DNA of 64,000 nt, from positions 124,001-188,000 of the forward strand of contig NZ_SWJE01000001.1 of NCBI RefSeq assembly GCF_005144415.1, read 5' to 3'. The position numbers and the translations under genes are program-made. Origin of the DNA: Trinickia terrae. GTDB taxonomy: Bacteria; Pseudomonadota; Gammaproteobacteria; Burkholderiales; Burkholderiaceae. This document shows, piece after piece, positions 18,183-28,066 of the stretch. Numbering within the stretch: position 1 is the first letter of the stretch; every line of letters begins with the position of its first letter. The notes under the pieces are model-generated. The model did not search any database. It was not told the origin of the DNA and saw only the letters and a list, made by a program, of their open reading frames with translations.

Positions 18183-19592
18183 GTGAGCAACGAGAATCAA
18201 ATACAGGCGTACGAACGGGAAGATCTCAAAAGAGACCTGAAAAATCGCCATATCCAGATGATTGCGATCGGCGGCGCGATCGGTACCGGTCTCTTTTACG
18301 GGTCTTCGTGGGCTATCAGAACGGCCGGTCCCGCGATATTGCTGATGTATTTCATCGCAGCGATCGCGATTTACTTCGTTATGAGAGCGCTCGGCGAGAT
18401 GGCTGTCGAGGAGCCCGTGTCGGGATCCTATGTCTCCTACTCGAATCGCTACATCCACCGATTCGTCGGTTTCTTGAACGGATGGAATGCGTTCATTTTT
18501 CTGCTTGCTACGAGCGCAGCCGACTTGAATGCCTTGGGAAACTACGTTCACTTCTGGTTTCCCGGGGTCCCGATCTGGGTGACGGCTTTGGCGGCCGTAT
18601 CGATGATGTTTGTAATTAATATTGTCGGTGTGAAGTTTTACGGTGAAGCCGAATTCTGGTTTGCGCTCGTCAAGGTCGTAGCCATCGTGGCGATGATCCT
18701 CTTCGGCGCAGGCATGATCTTCTTCGGGTTCGGCAACCATGGAGAGCCGATCGGCTTCCATCATCTGGTCGACCATGGCGGTTTCTTTGCGAAGGGATTG
18801 AGCGGAGCAGTCTTGTCCATCGTCATGGTTGCCTTTGCATTCGGTGGAGTTGAAAACCTCGGTTTGGCGGCCGGCGAAGCGAAGGATGTCAAGGCCACGA
18901 TGCCGAAGGCCGTGAACGCTACCTTTTGGCGACTGCTGATTTTCTACGTCGGTGCGATTGCGGTGCTGCTCACGATCTTCCCGTGGACATCGTTGACTAC
19001 CAAGGGTAGCCCGTTCGTCGAGGTCTTCACGAGAATCGGCGTTCCGGCCGCGGCGGGAATCATGAACTTGGTTGTCGTTACGGCAGTCTTGTCGGCGGTG
19101 AACGCGAGTGTCTTCACGAACAGCCGCACTTTCTACAACCTTTCTTTGCAAAAGAACGCTCCGGCGTTCCTAAGCGTGGTCAACAGCCGCAAAGTGCCTT
19201 CGCGTGCCGTGATGCTGGTGTTCGCGGCGATGTTCGTGGGTGTGATTCTGAACTACATCATGCCGGAACGTGCTTTCGAACTGTTCTCTTCGGTGACCGT
19301 GTTCGGACTGATCTGTGCCTGGGCGTCGATCCTGATTAGCCATCTGAACTTCAGAAAGTCGAGGGTCAAGAATGGTCAAGAACGCAATATCACCTACAAG
19401 ATGCCCTTCTACCCGTATAGCAACTACCTCGCGCTGGCATTTATGGCTGCCGTGATGATTTGCATCGCCGTGCTGCCGGATATGCGCATGTCTCTAGTTG
19501 TTTCGGGGGTGTGGGTCGTTGTCGTGTTCATTGCCTACAAATTCTATACGAGGAGTGAAACCGCACCTGCTGAAGTGGTCGTGAATTCGTAA
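18183..19592 (+). CDS. APC-superfamily amino-acid permease (AAT family)
   Basis: 469 residues with twelve membrane segments. The family signature is HIQMIAIGGAIGTGLFYGSS, with the first helix break GAIGTGL and the second-helix segment ALGEMAVEEPVSGSYVSY. Members are proton-coupled amino-acid importers such as CycA, AroP and GabP. GTG start at 18183 is placed directly after an AGGAGGAGG ribosome site; an earlier in-frame ATG adds an atypical extension. The gene lies between the C-S lyase and an amino-acid ABC importer. Confidence 0.88.
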   Translation: MSNENQIQAYEREDLKRDLKNRHIQMIAIGGAIGTGLFYGSSWAIRTAGPAILLMYFIAAIAIYFVMRALGEMAVEEPVSGSYVSYSNRYIHRFVGFLNGWNAFIFLLATSAADLNALGNYVHFWFPGVPIWVTALAAVSMMFVINIVGVKFYGEAEFWFALVKVVAIVAMILFGAGMIFFGFGNHGEPIGFHHLVDHGGFFAKGLSGAVLSIVMVAFAFGGVENLGLAAGEAKDVKATMPKAVNATFWRLLIFYVGAIAVLLTIFPWTSLTTKGSPFVEVFTRIGVPAAAGIMNLVVVTAVLSAVNASVFTNSRTFYNLSLQKNAPAFLSVVNSRKVPSRAVMLVFAAMFVGVILNYIMPERAFELFSSVTVFGLICAWASILISHLNFRKSRVKNGQERNITYKMPFYPYSNYLALAFMAAVMICIAVLPDMRMSLVVSGVWVVVVFIAYKFYTRSETAPAEVVVNS

Positions 19593-19744
19593 CGAAAGGA
19601 GTGTCGTCGGAAGGTGAGCGCTCGTGGTGCATCGATTAGATTCATGAGCGTTTTATGTGGTGTTTGTAGTACCCGCCTATGGATTGATGAATTCTATTGA
19701 TCGTCCGTCCATGGCGCTATTCATATAACGTTGGAGACAAAATC

Positions 19745-20542
19745 GTGAAGATCCGGAAAGCAATTCTTTTTGCAGCCCTCTCGGTATCAGCGGCCTGCGC
19801 GTCTTTCGGTGCGTACGCGGAAGACCTGCTCGACGCCGTCAAAGCTCGAGGCACGTTGATGATCGGTATGGAGGGAACTTATCCCCCGTTCGATTATCGC
19901 GACTCGCAGGGAGCGCTACAGGGCTTTGACGTCGATGTCGCCAGGGCGCTAGCTGCAAAGCTTGGCGTCAAGCCGGACTTCTATACCGGAGAGTGGTCAG
20001 GGCTGATCGGCGGTCTGCAGGCCGGGAAATTCGATGTAGTGGTGAACCAAGTGACCATCACGGAGAAGCGACGTCAATCTCTCGACTTCAGCCCGCCATA
20101 CGCTTACTCGGCCGTCCAGGTCCTGGAGAAAAAGGACGACAAGAACGAGTATCAAAGTCTCGACGAACTGAAGGGTAAGCGCGTTGCAGTCACGCTTGGT
20201 TCGAACTTCGCGGACCTGGCCAAGTCGGTTCCGGGCATCATCGTGCAGACCTACCCTGGAATGTCGGAAGCGCTCAGCGACCTCGTAGGCGGTAGAGCCG
20301 ACGCGTATCTGAATGACCGGTTGTTCGTGCCTTATCTCATCAAGACCTCAAACGTGCCCATTCGTGGGGGCGGCCTTTTGAAGAACACCAGCGATGAAAT
20401 CGGTATTCCATTTCGAAAGGGAAATCCGAAGTTCTCGGCTGCGGTGAACGAAGCGCTGACTTCCATGCGGAACGACGGCACGCTCGCCGCGATCTCGAAG
20501 AAGTGGTTCGGCGTGGATGTCAGTCATCCGGTCGCTAATTAG
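19745..20542 (+). CDS. Amino-acid ABC transporter periplasmic binding protein
   Basis: A 265-residue family 3 solute-binding protein with a signal peptide (cleavage near GAYAE). It carries the conserved EGTYPPFDYRD, GFDVDVARALA and the specificity region NQVTITEKRR. This group binds polar amino acids, including cystine (FliY/TcyA-like). GTG start 19745 has GGAGA upstream. It forms a transporter with the next two genes; the lyase and MetR-like context favours cystine or a related sulfur amino acid, by inference. Confidence 0.9.
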   Translation: MKIRKAILFAALSVSAACASFGAYAEDLLDAVKARGTLMIGMEGTYPPFDYRDSQGALQGFDVDVARALAAKLGVKPDFYTGEWSGLIGGLQAGKFDVVVNQVTITEKRRQSLDFSPPYAYSAVQVLEKKDDKNEYQSLDELKGKRVAVTLGSNFADLAKSVPGIIVQTYPGMSEALSDLVGGRADAYLNDRLFVPYLIKTSNVPIRGGGLLKNTSDEIGIPFRKGNPKFSAAVNEALTSMRNDGTLAAISKKWFGVDVSHPVAN

Positions 20543-20590
20543 CGAATTGCTGGGCAGCCAGAGGCGCGTCGTACGCTGGAGAGTGATGAG

Positions 20591-21250
20591 ATGGATCGAT
20601 TCGATTTGGTGGTCAATTCGGCCCCTGTGTTATTGATGGGTGCGCTGTTGACTGTGAAGTTCGCGGTCGCAGCGATGGCCTTCGGGCTCGTGGTCGGTGC
20701 GCTCACCGCGGTGTTGAGAATCAGCGGCAATCGTGGTCTGGATCGAGTTGCGCAAGCCTACGTCAGTGTCATGCGCGGCACGCCGCTGCTGGTTCAGATG
20801 TTCGTCGTGTACTACGGATTGCCCGATGTCGGGGTCTCGCTGTCGCCAACGACAGCGGGGATTCTGACGCTGACGTTGAATGCCGGGGCTTATCTTTCCG
20901 AGAGCATGCGTGGCGCGATTCTAGGCATCCCGCGCGGCCAATGGAGCGCATCGCACAGCTTGGGGCTGACCTATTTCCAAACCTTGCGATACGTGGTTGG
21001 CCCACAGGCCCTGCGTCTTGCGGTGCCGTCCATGGGCAACACGCTCATCAGTTTGATCAAGGATACATCGCTTGTTTCCGTGATTACGGTGACGGAGTTG
21101 CTTCGTTCCGCGCAGGAGGTTATTGCCACGACATTTCAGCCGTTGCCGTTGTACCTCGCAGCGGCAGCGCTGTATTGGGTGCTGAGCTCGCTGTTGGCGG
21201 TTGTTCAGAATCGCTTGGAAGGGCGGCTTGCTTTGCAGAGCCGTCACTAG
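20591..21250 (+). CDS. Amino-acid ABC transporter permease
   Basis: A 219-residue inner-membrane protein of the HisM/GlnP type with about five helices. It has the EAA-loop region SMRGAILGIPRGQWSASHSLGL that docks to the ATPase. The single permease presumably forms a homodimer, as in TcyB/YecS-type cystine importers. ATG 20591 lies 48 bases after the binding-protein stop with GGAG before it. Confidence 0.9.
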   Translation: MDRFDLVVNSAPVLLMGALLTVKFAVAAMAFGLVVGALTAVLRISGNRGLDRVAQAYVSVMRGTPLLVQMFVVYYGLPDVGVSLSPTTAGILTLTLNAGAYLSESMRGAILGIPRGQWSASHSLGLTYFQTLRYVVGPQALRLAVPSMGNTLISLIKDTSLVSVITVTELLRSAQEVIATTFQPLPLYLAAAALYWVLSSLLAVVQNRLEGRLALQSRH

Positions 21251-21305
21251 GCGGCGCGAGTATCGCTGTCTGCCTCGAGCAACTTTTCAGATCGGGTAAC
21301 GCAAC

Positions 21306-22031
21306 ATGATCGACATCGATAACGTTTCAAAGTGGTACGGGCAACATCGTGTACTGGATAGCTGCACGACGGTCGTTCAGAAAGGCGAGGTAGTGGTCGT
21401 CTGTGGACCTTCGGGATCGGGAAAGTCGACACTCATCAAGACCATCAATGGACTGGAAGGTTTTCAGCAAGGTTCCATAACGGTCGACGGAGTTAGCGTG
21501 GGCCACTCGAAAGCGGACCTCACATCGCTGCGCACTCGAGTCGGGATGGTCTTTCAGCATTTCGAGCTGTTCCCACATATGAGCATTCTCCAGAACCTCA
21601 CGTTGGCGCAGATGAAGGTACTCCGCCGGCCTCGTGAAGGAGCTGACGCGAAGGCGATGATGCTGCTCGATCGGGTGGGGCTCAAATCACATGCGCACAA
21701 GTATCCGGGGCAAATGTCGGGCGGGCAGCAGCAGCGTGTCGCTATCGCGCGTGCATTATCGATGGACCCGACGGCGATTCTCTTCGACGAACCGACGTCG
21801 GCGCTCGATCCCGAGATGATCAACGAAGTGTTGGATGTAATGATCGAGCTTGCGCAAGAAGGAATGACAATGGTCTGTGTGACGCATGAGATGGGCTTTG
21901 CACGCAAGGTCGCGGATCGTGTCCTTTTCATGGATGCGGGCGTTATCGTGGAGGACTGCGTCAAGGACAGCTTTTTCGATACGCCTCGATCGGAGCGCGC
22001 GCGGGATTTTCTCGCGAAGGTTCTGCATTGA
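21306..22031 (+). CDS. Amino-acid ABC transporter ATPase
   Basis: The 241-residue ATPase has Walker A GPSGSGKST, signature MSGGQQQR, Walker B AILFDEPTSALD and the H-loop VTHEMGF. The VTHEMGFARKVADRV stretch is typical of the polar amino-acid uptake (GlnQ/HisP/TcyN) subfamily. It energises the importer formed with the two preceding genes and ends the transporter operon. Confidence 0.92.
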   Translation: MIDIDNVSKWYGQHRVLDSCTTVVQKGEVVVVCGPSGSGKSTLIKTINGLEGFQQGSITVDGVSVGHSKADLTSLRTRVGMVFQHFELFPHMSILQNLTLAQMKVLRRPREGADAKAMMLLDRVGLKSHAHKYPGQMSGGQQQRVAIARALSMDPTAILFDEPTSALDPEMINEVLDVMIELAQEGMTMVCVTHEMGFARKVADRVLFMDAGVIVEDCVKDSFFDTPRSERARDFLAKVLH

Positions 22032-22246
22032 CGCCGACAGTGACTGCGGAAAAGGGCGGCGGGCCCTCGGCGCTACTCGGCAACACGGAAAGTCAAGTGC
22101 GCACGCCAATGGGCTGTCAGCGTCAGGGCATCCAGTTTACGATACCCCGCCGATAATCAATGACGATTGGCGTTTTCCAGGGATACCTGAACGCCGAGCC
22201 GCCATGGCTTTTATGCATATTCAGAGCTAGATTAATAAATATCACC

Positions 22247-23797
22247 ATGAATACTGAAGTGGAAGTTTTGGTAATAGGAAGCGGCTTTGGTGGATCTGTC
22301 GCCGCAAAACGAATTGCCGAAGCAGGTCGCGATGTTCTCATGCTTGAGCGCGGCCCCTGGAGAGACACCGTTCCCAACCGGTCGATGGGAATTAAAGATC
22401 TGGTGTCTCTACCGCAGGGCGCCAAAGCCTTCACCCATGGCATACGATCCTTTAGTTCCCATTTATTCAAACGCGATATGGTTCTGAATAAGAAAGGGTT
22501 CATCGAAGCTTATTTCGGCGATGGCATCAGCATTGTTTGCTCGTCCAATGTGGGCGGTGGTAGCCATGTTTACGCGGGCTTCCTTGATAAACCGCTGGCT
22601 CCAAACTACTGGGATAACCATCACCCGGAAATCTCGCAGGCCGGCATGGAGCGCTATTACAACGAAATACTTGAAGCCCTTGATGCTCGCGCTCTCACAC
22701 CACAGGATCAAGTGCCCAACCGGATAGAGGAGGCAAACTATAACGGCCTGCTAACATGCCTGGGCAACCCACCGGTCGCAATGCTTATTCCAAAAAGGCC
22801 AGGATTTCCTTCCAAGGTTGTAGATAGGAATGGAATCGAGCGGTGGGAATGTGACATGAAGAACAATAGCTTCTTGGGCTCTCCTTCAGGCGCAAAGACC
22901 ACTTTGGATTTCTCGTTCATCCGGCCGGCCATGCAACAGGGCCTGATCGTCAGAGATATGTGCGAAGCCTTGTCAATACGCCGATTGGCGCAACAAGGTC
23001 ATGGCGAAATGCGCTATGAGGTCCGCTACCGCGATCATCGAAGCGGGAAAGAAGAAAGTGTCCAAGCGGAGCATGTCATTCTGGCCGCGGGCGGCTTGGG
23101 CACCGTTCGGCTACTGCTCAAGAGCCGTGACGTCGAAAAGGGCTTGGCAGGGATGCCAAGGCTCGGCCTCGAATTCGGGGGGAATGGCGATTTCTTCGGA
23201 GTCTGGAAGGAAAATAGCAAATCAGATCTTTCAAAAGGCATGCCTATAGCCTCACCGTTCAGGCTCAAGGACTCGAAGAACAAGCGCGTCATTGTCCTGC
23301 GCGCGAGCATTCAAGGCCTGGATGATGTACCGGCACCTTCCTTTATCAAGCGTTGGCTACGGAAGCAATCCGTCATTATCGCTTTTGGCGGCGACAATAA
23401 TAACGGAACCATGGAAATTAAACGTGGCAGATTAAAGATAAAATACAAGTCAAAAGACAACGATATCTATGGTGAGATTGATGATGAACTGAAGAACATC
23501 CAAACCATCACCCAGACAAAGGTTTACGCGCCTCGGAATCCCGTCACGGTACATCCCATTGGAGGTGCCTGCCTGGGCACCTCCAACGCAGACGGCGTGG
23601 TAGGTGCTAATGGAGAGGTATTCGATAATCCTGGATTGTACGTCGCCGATGCCTCCGCTCTTCCGATGTCCCCCGGAGGTGCCCCCAGTCTGACCATAGC
23701 TGCATGGTCCGCCAACGTCGCAGACCGATTGATCGCAGAATTGGAAAATCGCGGCGCACCAAGCGAGGACAGGCGGACGGTGCTGAAAGCTACCTGA
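22247..23797 (+). CDS. GMC-family FAD oxidoreductase (cholesterol-oxidase-like branch)
   Basis: A 516-residue protein with an N-terminal FAD fold (VIGSGFGGSVAAKRIAEAG), internal SSNVGGGSHVYAG, AAGGLGTVRLL and the C-terminal HPIGGACLGTSNADGVV plus PGGAPSLTIAA stretches of GMC oxidoreductases. These oxidise alcohols or sterol-like substrates with oxygen or another acceptor. No signal peptide is seen. The 22.2-23.8 kb DNA is clearly more AT-rich than its surroundings (about 32-40% GC in parts near 23400-23520), a sign of transfer. ATG 22247 begins the conserved fold but lacks a clear ribosome site. Confidence 0.82.
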   Translation: MNTEVEVLVIGSGFGGSVAAKRIAEAGRDVLMLERGPWRDTVPNRSMGIKDLVSLPQGAKAFTHGIRSFSSHLFKRDMVLNKKGFIEAYFGDGISIVCSSNVGGGSHVYAGFLDKPLAPNYWDNHHPEISQAGMERYYNEILEALDARALTPQDQVPNRIEEANYNGLLTCLGNPPVAMLIPKRPGFPSKVVDRNGIERWECDMKNNSFLGSPSGAKTTLDFSFIRPAMQQGLIVRDMCEALSIRRLAQQGHGEMRYEVRYRDHRSGKEESVQAEHVILAAGGLGTVRLLLKSRDVEKGLAGMPRLGLEFGGNGDFFGVWKENSKSDLSKGMPIASPFRLKDSKNKRVIVLRASIQGLDDVPAPSFIKRWLRKQSVIIAFGGDNNNGTMEIKRGRLKIKYKSKDNDIYGEIDDELKNIQTITQTKVYAPRNPVTVHPIGGACLGTSNADGVVGANGEVFDNPGLYVADASALPMSPGGAPSLTIAAWSANVADRLIAELENRGAPSEDRRTVLKAT

Positions 23798-23919
23798 CGC
23801 CCCTCGCAGCGCTGTCAACTTTTCACGTGGTGCGCGAGCGTATTTGGCAATCCCCCCGTCTCAGGGCATCCAACGCGGCGACCTGTCGAATTAGCCATGC
23901 TTTATGTTTCAAGCCACTT

Positions 23920-24759
23920 GTGTCCGAGCGCCTATTCGTCCAATTGCAGCATCTGCTGCCCAAGCTTCTCATCACACGCGTGCTCGGCTTTCTGGCGCAA
24001 CGGCGCGCCGGTGCCTTGACGCAGTGGGCGATACGCCGCTTCATCGCCCACTACAATGTCGACTTGACGGAAGCCCTGCAGAGGGAACCCGGCGCCTACG
24101 CCACGTTCAACGACTTTTTCACCCGTGCGTTGCTGCCCGGCGTGCGTCCTCTGGCGACAGCGCGACTCGTTTGTCCAGTGGACGGCGCGATCAGCCAGTC
24201 TGGTCGCATTGAGCGCGACCAGATCTTCCAGGCCAAGGGCAAATCCTTCAGCAGCAGAGCGTTGCTGGCCGGTAATGAGGAGCTGGCACGTCAATTCGAT
24301 GACGGCCTATTTGCCACCCTCTATCTCAGCCCGCGCGACTACCACCGCATCCATATGCCATGTGACGGCCGCCTGATGTCAATGAGCTATGTACCAGGCG
24401 AGTTGTACTCGGTGAGCCCGGCCACCGCGCGCGGCGTCGATGCGCTGTTCGCGCGCAACGAACGTGTGGTGTGCCACTTCGACTCGCCGCACTGCCCGTT
24501 CGCCCTAGTGCTGGTGGGCGCCGCCATCGTCGGCAGCATCGCGACGGCGTGGCACGGCGTAGTCAACCCGCCGCGCAGCCACAGCGTGCGTCACTGGGAT
24601 TATCGCGACAGGAATATCATCCTGATGCAGGGCGAGGAAATGGGGCGCTTCCTTCTAGGCTCGACCGTGGTCGTGCTGTTTCCGCAGGGGCCGCTGCAGC
24701 TCAATCCCGACTGGGCGCCGACGCGCGCGGTGTACTTGGGGGAGGCGATGGCGGACTGA
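23920..24759 (+). CDS. psd: Phosphatidylserine decarboxylase (PSD-B type)
   Basis: A protein of about 279 residues close to E. coli Psd. It has LPKLLITRVLGFLAQRR, RTFNDFF-like TFNDFFTRAL, PVDGAISQSG, YLSPRDYHRIHMPC, and the self-cleavage site LGST (Ser248 becomes the pyruvoyl group) within GRFLLGSTVV. It converts phosphatidylserine to phosphatidylethanolamine at the inner membrane. The frame is open upstream; GTG 23920 matches the family start, a GTG at 23827 would add 31 residues. It sits beside a GMC oxidase and a remnant region, so it may be an extra rather than the housekeeping copy. Confidence 0.86.
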   Translation: MSERLFVQLQHLLPKLLITRVLGFLAQRRAGALTQWAIRRFIAHYNVDLTEALQREPGAYATFNDFFTRALLPGVRPLATARLVCPVDGAISQSGRIERDQIFQAKGKSFSSRALLAGNEELARQFDDGLFATLYLSPRDYHRIHMPCDGRLMSMSYVPGELYSVSPATARGVDALFARNERVVCHFDSPHCPFALVLVGAAIVGSIATAWHGVVNPPRSHSVRHWDYRDRNIILMQGEEMGRFLLGSTVVVLFPQGPLQLNPDWAPTRAVYLGEAMAD

Positions 24760-24799
24760 GCGTTGGCCAGTCGAGCGTTCGATTGCATGGCTTCACTCG

Positions 24800-24907
24800 T
24801 TTCGATGCCTGAAGACTCGCTACGAACGCTATGCTCATGTCCACGAAGCCTTCCTATCTTTGTTCATTTGCGGTGCACACATGGCCAAACGCACGCTCGG
24901 CCAGTGA
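24800..24907 (+). mobile_element. Remnant of an IS5-type transposase C terminus
   Basis: A 35-codon open stretch ending in TGA translates to ...LKTRYERYAHVHEAFLSL..., which resembles the RLRxRxERRADIHEAFLxLxC end of IS5-group DDE transposases. Nothing of the catalytic domain is nearby, and no terminal repeats were found. It marks the edge of the gene graveyard downstream of psd. Confidence 0.42.
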
Positions 24908-25183
24908 CTTGTGGCCGCTCGAGAATGCGCAGGAGCGTCGAGAAAGGGAAGAACGAGCGCGTCGCCGAGCTGAAGTCAATCAAGGATATCGATCGCTTGT
25001 TTCTGATGAATGCGGCCGTGCTCTTGTCGCGGTGACAATCGAGTGGGATATGTCAAGAACGTGGGCTTGAGATGATCGGTTCTTGTGGTGTTTAACGGTC
25101 CGATAGGAAGCCTGACCACGAAATTCGACATCGAACCGCGCGCAAATGCAGGGAATTTTTCTCGGGGCAACTCTATTTCGTGA

Positions 25184-25591
25184 ATGGAGCCTCGCCTTGC
25201 CTGTCAAGGGATTGCCGCCGATATTCGATTGCCACCGGGGCAACCTAACGGGCAACGTGACAGTTTAGAGTTGCTGCACATCTTCGGGCAGACGTTCCCC
25301 GATGCCGTGACGCACGTCGTCCGCAACGGTTACTTCGGCACGCCGGATAAATTCGCGCTGTATCAGGAATCGCAGCTTCGCAAATCGATCGAGATGAAGG
25401 GGCGGTCGCTGGACTTCCCCGATCTTGCGGATCGCGTTGCCGATGAGCTGCGCAGTCAGCGTATCTCTATCCGCAAGGCGGCCGAAAATATGCAGATCGG
25501 GCTGCGTGCGGAACTCTTTCGCTGGCGCGAGCTGTGCGACGCCATGTTCTCGAAGGTGATCAGCACCGATGGGCCAGACCATGAGCAATAG
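25184..25591 (+). pseudogene. 3' fragment of a plasmid TraL/StbB-like ATPase gene
   Basis: From about 25268 the frame encodes residues resembling the C-terminal half of TraL (IncP) or StbB (IncW) ParA/MinD-like ATPases: VVRNGYFGTPDKFALYQ and FPDLADRVADEL. The Walker A half is absent and replaced by unrelated sequence. The stop overlaps the start of the next frame exactly as in intact traLM/stbBC pairs. Family assignment rests on memory of these small plasmid proteins and should be tested. Confidence 0.5.
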
Positions 25592-26160
25592 GCGGTCAAG
25601 GCCGGTCGACCCGCTCATCCGCCTATTTCGCGAAGTGTCGGGCGATGTTCCAAACGAAGCCAGCCTTGCTCGCATGCGCCGGGTGTCCGGTGCTCTAGAC
25701 CTACGTGACAACGACGCGCTATGGGCGATGATTGCCGTGCTCGAATACTACGCACGCCTGTACGAGGCTATGCCCGAACGTATCCGATGGGCAAGCGAGG
25801 GAAGCCTCGAAGCCGCGCGCCGGGAAGTTGGCGGTGCGACCGATGCATTGATGCAGCAGCATCAGGATGCGCTTGAACGATGCAAGGCGACGATTCAACT
25901 GGCGGAAAATCTGATGCAGGAACATGAGGCGCGGTATCGGGCAGCGCTGGCGAACGTGAATGAGACGGCGATGACGACCTTGATCGAACGCATGACGAAT
26001 CGGGTGTCGCGCGCGGCAGGTAACCGGCAGATCGGTGCGGCTGCAACTTCGGCACGCGAGCAACGTAGGCGATTGGACGACACCATCAGCATATTCGAGC
26101 GGGCAGTCGAGGCGTCGGCGGCGCGTTCTATCGCGCCAAGTAGGCCGGGTGCAACAACGG
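25581..26160 (+). pseudogene. TraM/StbC-like plasmid protein, 3' end lost
   Basis: The product begins MSNRRSRPVDPLIRLFREV and continues RVSGALDLRDNDALWAMIAVLEYYARLYEAMPERI. This is the pattern of the IncP TraM/IncW StbC group of small, coiled-coil conjugation/stability proteins. After roughly 150-190 codons the similarity fades. The frame has no stop and runs on through the antisense of the chemoreceptor gene, so the natural C-terminal membrane segment is gone. The end coordinate is approximate. It overlaps the upstream ATPase fragment by 11 bases. Confidence 0.5.
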
Positions 26161-26180
26161 GCAGTTCTACACACGCGACA

Positions 26181-26328
26181 TCATGGACCGCGCCGCCGAT
26201 GGTTCCTTCGCAATATTTCGGTGAACACTTGTTCGAGCGTGTCGGACAGCAGGTCGGCCAGTGCCTCGCTGAACACCATCAGCGGGCGAATCTTCAGGAT
26301 GCCAGCCTCGGGTCCGGTGGTGCTGCCT
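26181..26328 (-). pseudogene. Possible relic of an acyl-CoA dehydrogenase C terminus
   Basis: A 49-codon minus-strand frame reads GPEAGILKIRPLMVFSEALADLL before a TGA. Many acyl-CoA dehydrogenases have GPEASILKI...ALTELL near the end. No upstream part is present because the chemoreceptor gene abuts it. Weak, single-motif evidence. Confidence 0.22.
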
Positions 26329-26330
26329 GC

Positions 26331-27881
26331 TTAGCTCAGCCGAAATCGCGCGGCGGCGCTCGCCAACTCGACCGACTGCTGCTTCAGCGATTGCGCGGCC
26401 GCCGCCGCTTCTTCGACGAGCGCGGCGTTGCGCTGCGTGTCGTGGTCCATGCGTGCAATCGCCGAGTTCACGTGAGCGATACCCGTGGCCTGTTCCTCGC
26501 TCGCTTCTGCAATCTGGGCGACGATTGCCGCGACCCGCTGTACGCTGGCTACCACGTCCCGCATGGCGGTTCCCGCGCGCTCCGCGAGCTCGGACCCGGC
26601 TTGCGCTTTGCTGACCGACTCGTCGATCATCGTCTTAATCTCCTTCGCCGCGGTGCCCGCGCGCTGGGCGAGGCTGCGCACTTCGCCTGCTACCACAGCG
26701 AAGCCACGTCCTTGTTCGCCGGCCCGCGCGGCCTCGACCGCCGCATTCAGTGCGAGGATGTTGGTCTGGAACGCAATGCCATCGATCAAGCCGATGATTT
26801 CGACAATCCGGTTCGACGCGCCGTTGATCGACGCCATCGTATCAACCACGGACGCCACGATCTCGCCACTTTTCGACGCGACGCCGGACGCCGATTGCAC
26901 GGCATGGTTCGCTTCCTTGACGTTGGCGGCGTTTTGCTGGACCGTCGACGTGAGTTGTTCCATGACAGCAGCGGTTTCTTCCAGCGACGCCGCCTGCGAC
27001 TCGGTACGCTCCGACAAATCGAGGTTGCCCGCGGCGATTTCGTTCGAACTGGTCGCGATCGCATCGGCGCCGCTGCGCATCAGGCCGATCGTATCGACGA
27101 GCCCGTTGCGCATGCCGGCCAATGCGCGCAGCATCGCGCCGAATTCATCGCGGCGATGCACGTCGACCCGCGCGGTGAGATCGCCGACGGCGATGCGCGA
27201 GAAATGCTGCTGCGCTTCGTGCAGCGGCGCGGAAATCGACCGGTTCAGCCACCACCAGGCCCATGCCGCGCTCAGTAGCGCGACGGCGAGCGCGAGCGCC
27301 GTGCCGATCGTGGAGAGCCAGACCGTTTCCGTCGTCTCTCGGTAGCGGGCTTCGCCAAGCGTGTTCTGGTAGTTGTTGAGCGCCGTGTTGGCGTCGTTCA
27401 TTTTGAGCAGCAATGCGCCGATTCTGCGCAGCTTCGTCTTGTCGACCGGATTGCCGTCGCGGGCCGACAGTGCGGCGATGGCCGGCCGCAATCCCTCGTT
27501 CTCGAGCGCGGCGCGCTGCGCGTGCGTTTCGTCGGCAAGCTGTGCTTCGTGTTCGTCGCTCTTCGGCAACGCCGCATATCGGTTCCACCAGTCGTTCGAG
27601 CTTTTGAGGTAGGCCTCGGCGTCCTTCAGCAATTGCCGGGCATTGTCGGCGTCCGGATCGGCGCCGACCTGCTCGGCCGCCAGGGCCGAGCGCACCATCA
27701 GAATGCTGGCCTTGCTGATCGCGATCGAAGAGCCCAGGCGGTTGTGGTACGTGTCGTCCTGTGCGTTCCTCGCCTGCATCAGGCCGCTCAATCCCAGCCC
27801 GCCAACGACGCCGCTCAGAAGTGCGAGGCACCCCAGCACGATGGCCAGACGTGCCTTGACGGTCAATGCGGTATGTCTCAA
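26331..27881 (-). CDS. Methyl-accepting chemotaxis protein (4HB sensor, HAMP, MA domain)
   Basis: A protein of about 516 residues with an N-terminal membrane helix (residues 8-30), a periplasmic four-helix bundle, a second helix around 190-215, a HAMP domain and a signalling domain with the hairpin [32 protein letters not shown]. It transmits ligand binding to CheA/CheW. The tail ends shortly after the helical domain and lacks the NWETF-type CheR/CheB pentapeptide. The TTG start at 27881 has GGAG eight bases upstream and places the membrane helix at the N terminus; an ATG at 27950 would add an odd leader. Confidence 0.9.
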   Translation of the reverse strand: MRHTALTVKARLAIVLGCLALLSGVVGGLGLSGLMQARNAQDDTYHNRLGSSIAISKASILMVRSALAAEQVGADPDADNARQLLKDAEAYLKSSNDWWNRYAALPKSDEHEAQLADETHAQRAALENEGLRPAIAALSARDGNPVDKTKLRRIGALLLKMNDANTALNNYQNTLGEARYRETTETVWLSTIGTALALAVALLSAAWAWWWLNRSISAPLHEAQQHFSRIAVGDLTARVDVHRRDEFGAMLRALAGMRNGLVDTIGLMRSGADAIATSSNEIAAGNLDLSERTESQAASLEETAAVMEQLTSTVQQNAANVKEANHAVQSASGVASKSGEIVASVVDTMASINGASNRIVEIIGLIDGIAFQTNILALNAAVEAARAGEQGRGFAVVAGEVRSLAQRAGTAAKEIKTMIDESVSKAQAGSELAERAGTAMRDVVASVQRVAAIVAQIAEASEEQATGIAHVNSAIARMDHDTQRNAALVEEAAAAAQSLKQQSVELASAAARFRLS

Positions 27882-28066
27882 AGCGTGTGCTCCGTTGAGT
27901 AATATCGACGCGCGTTCATCGAGGCGTGGCGTGTGCAAGGGAGGCCACAAACGGGTTTTACGGCATGCGCGACGGTTTGTTAAGGCCTCTTCAAGCTGAT
28001 GACTGCATGGCGAGCGATGGCGCCGGTACGGTGAGCGAAGCCCGCATCACATCAAGAGGTACTGCG

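Noticed and set aside
26331-27278. Plus-strand continuation of the TraM-like frame through the chemoreceptor gene (569 codons in total)
   Set aside because: It is the antisense of a well-conserved chemoreceptor; its product has no family features past the TraM-like start. High GC keeps antisense frames open.
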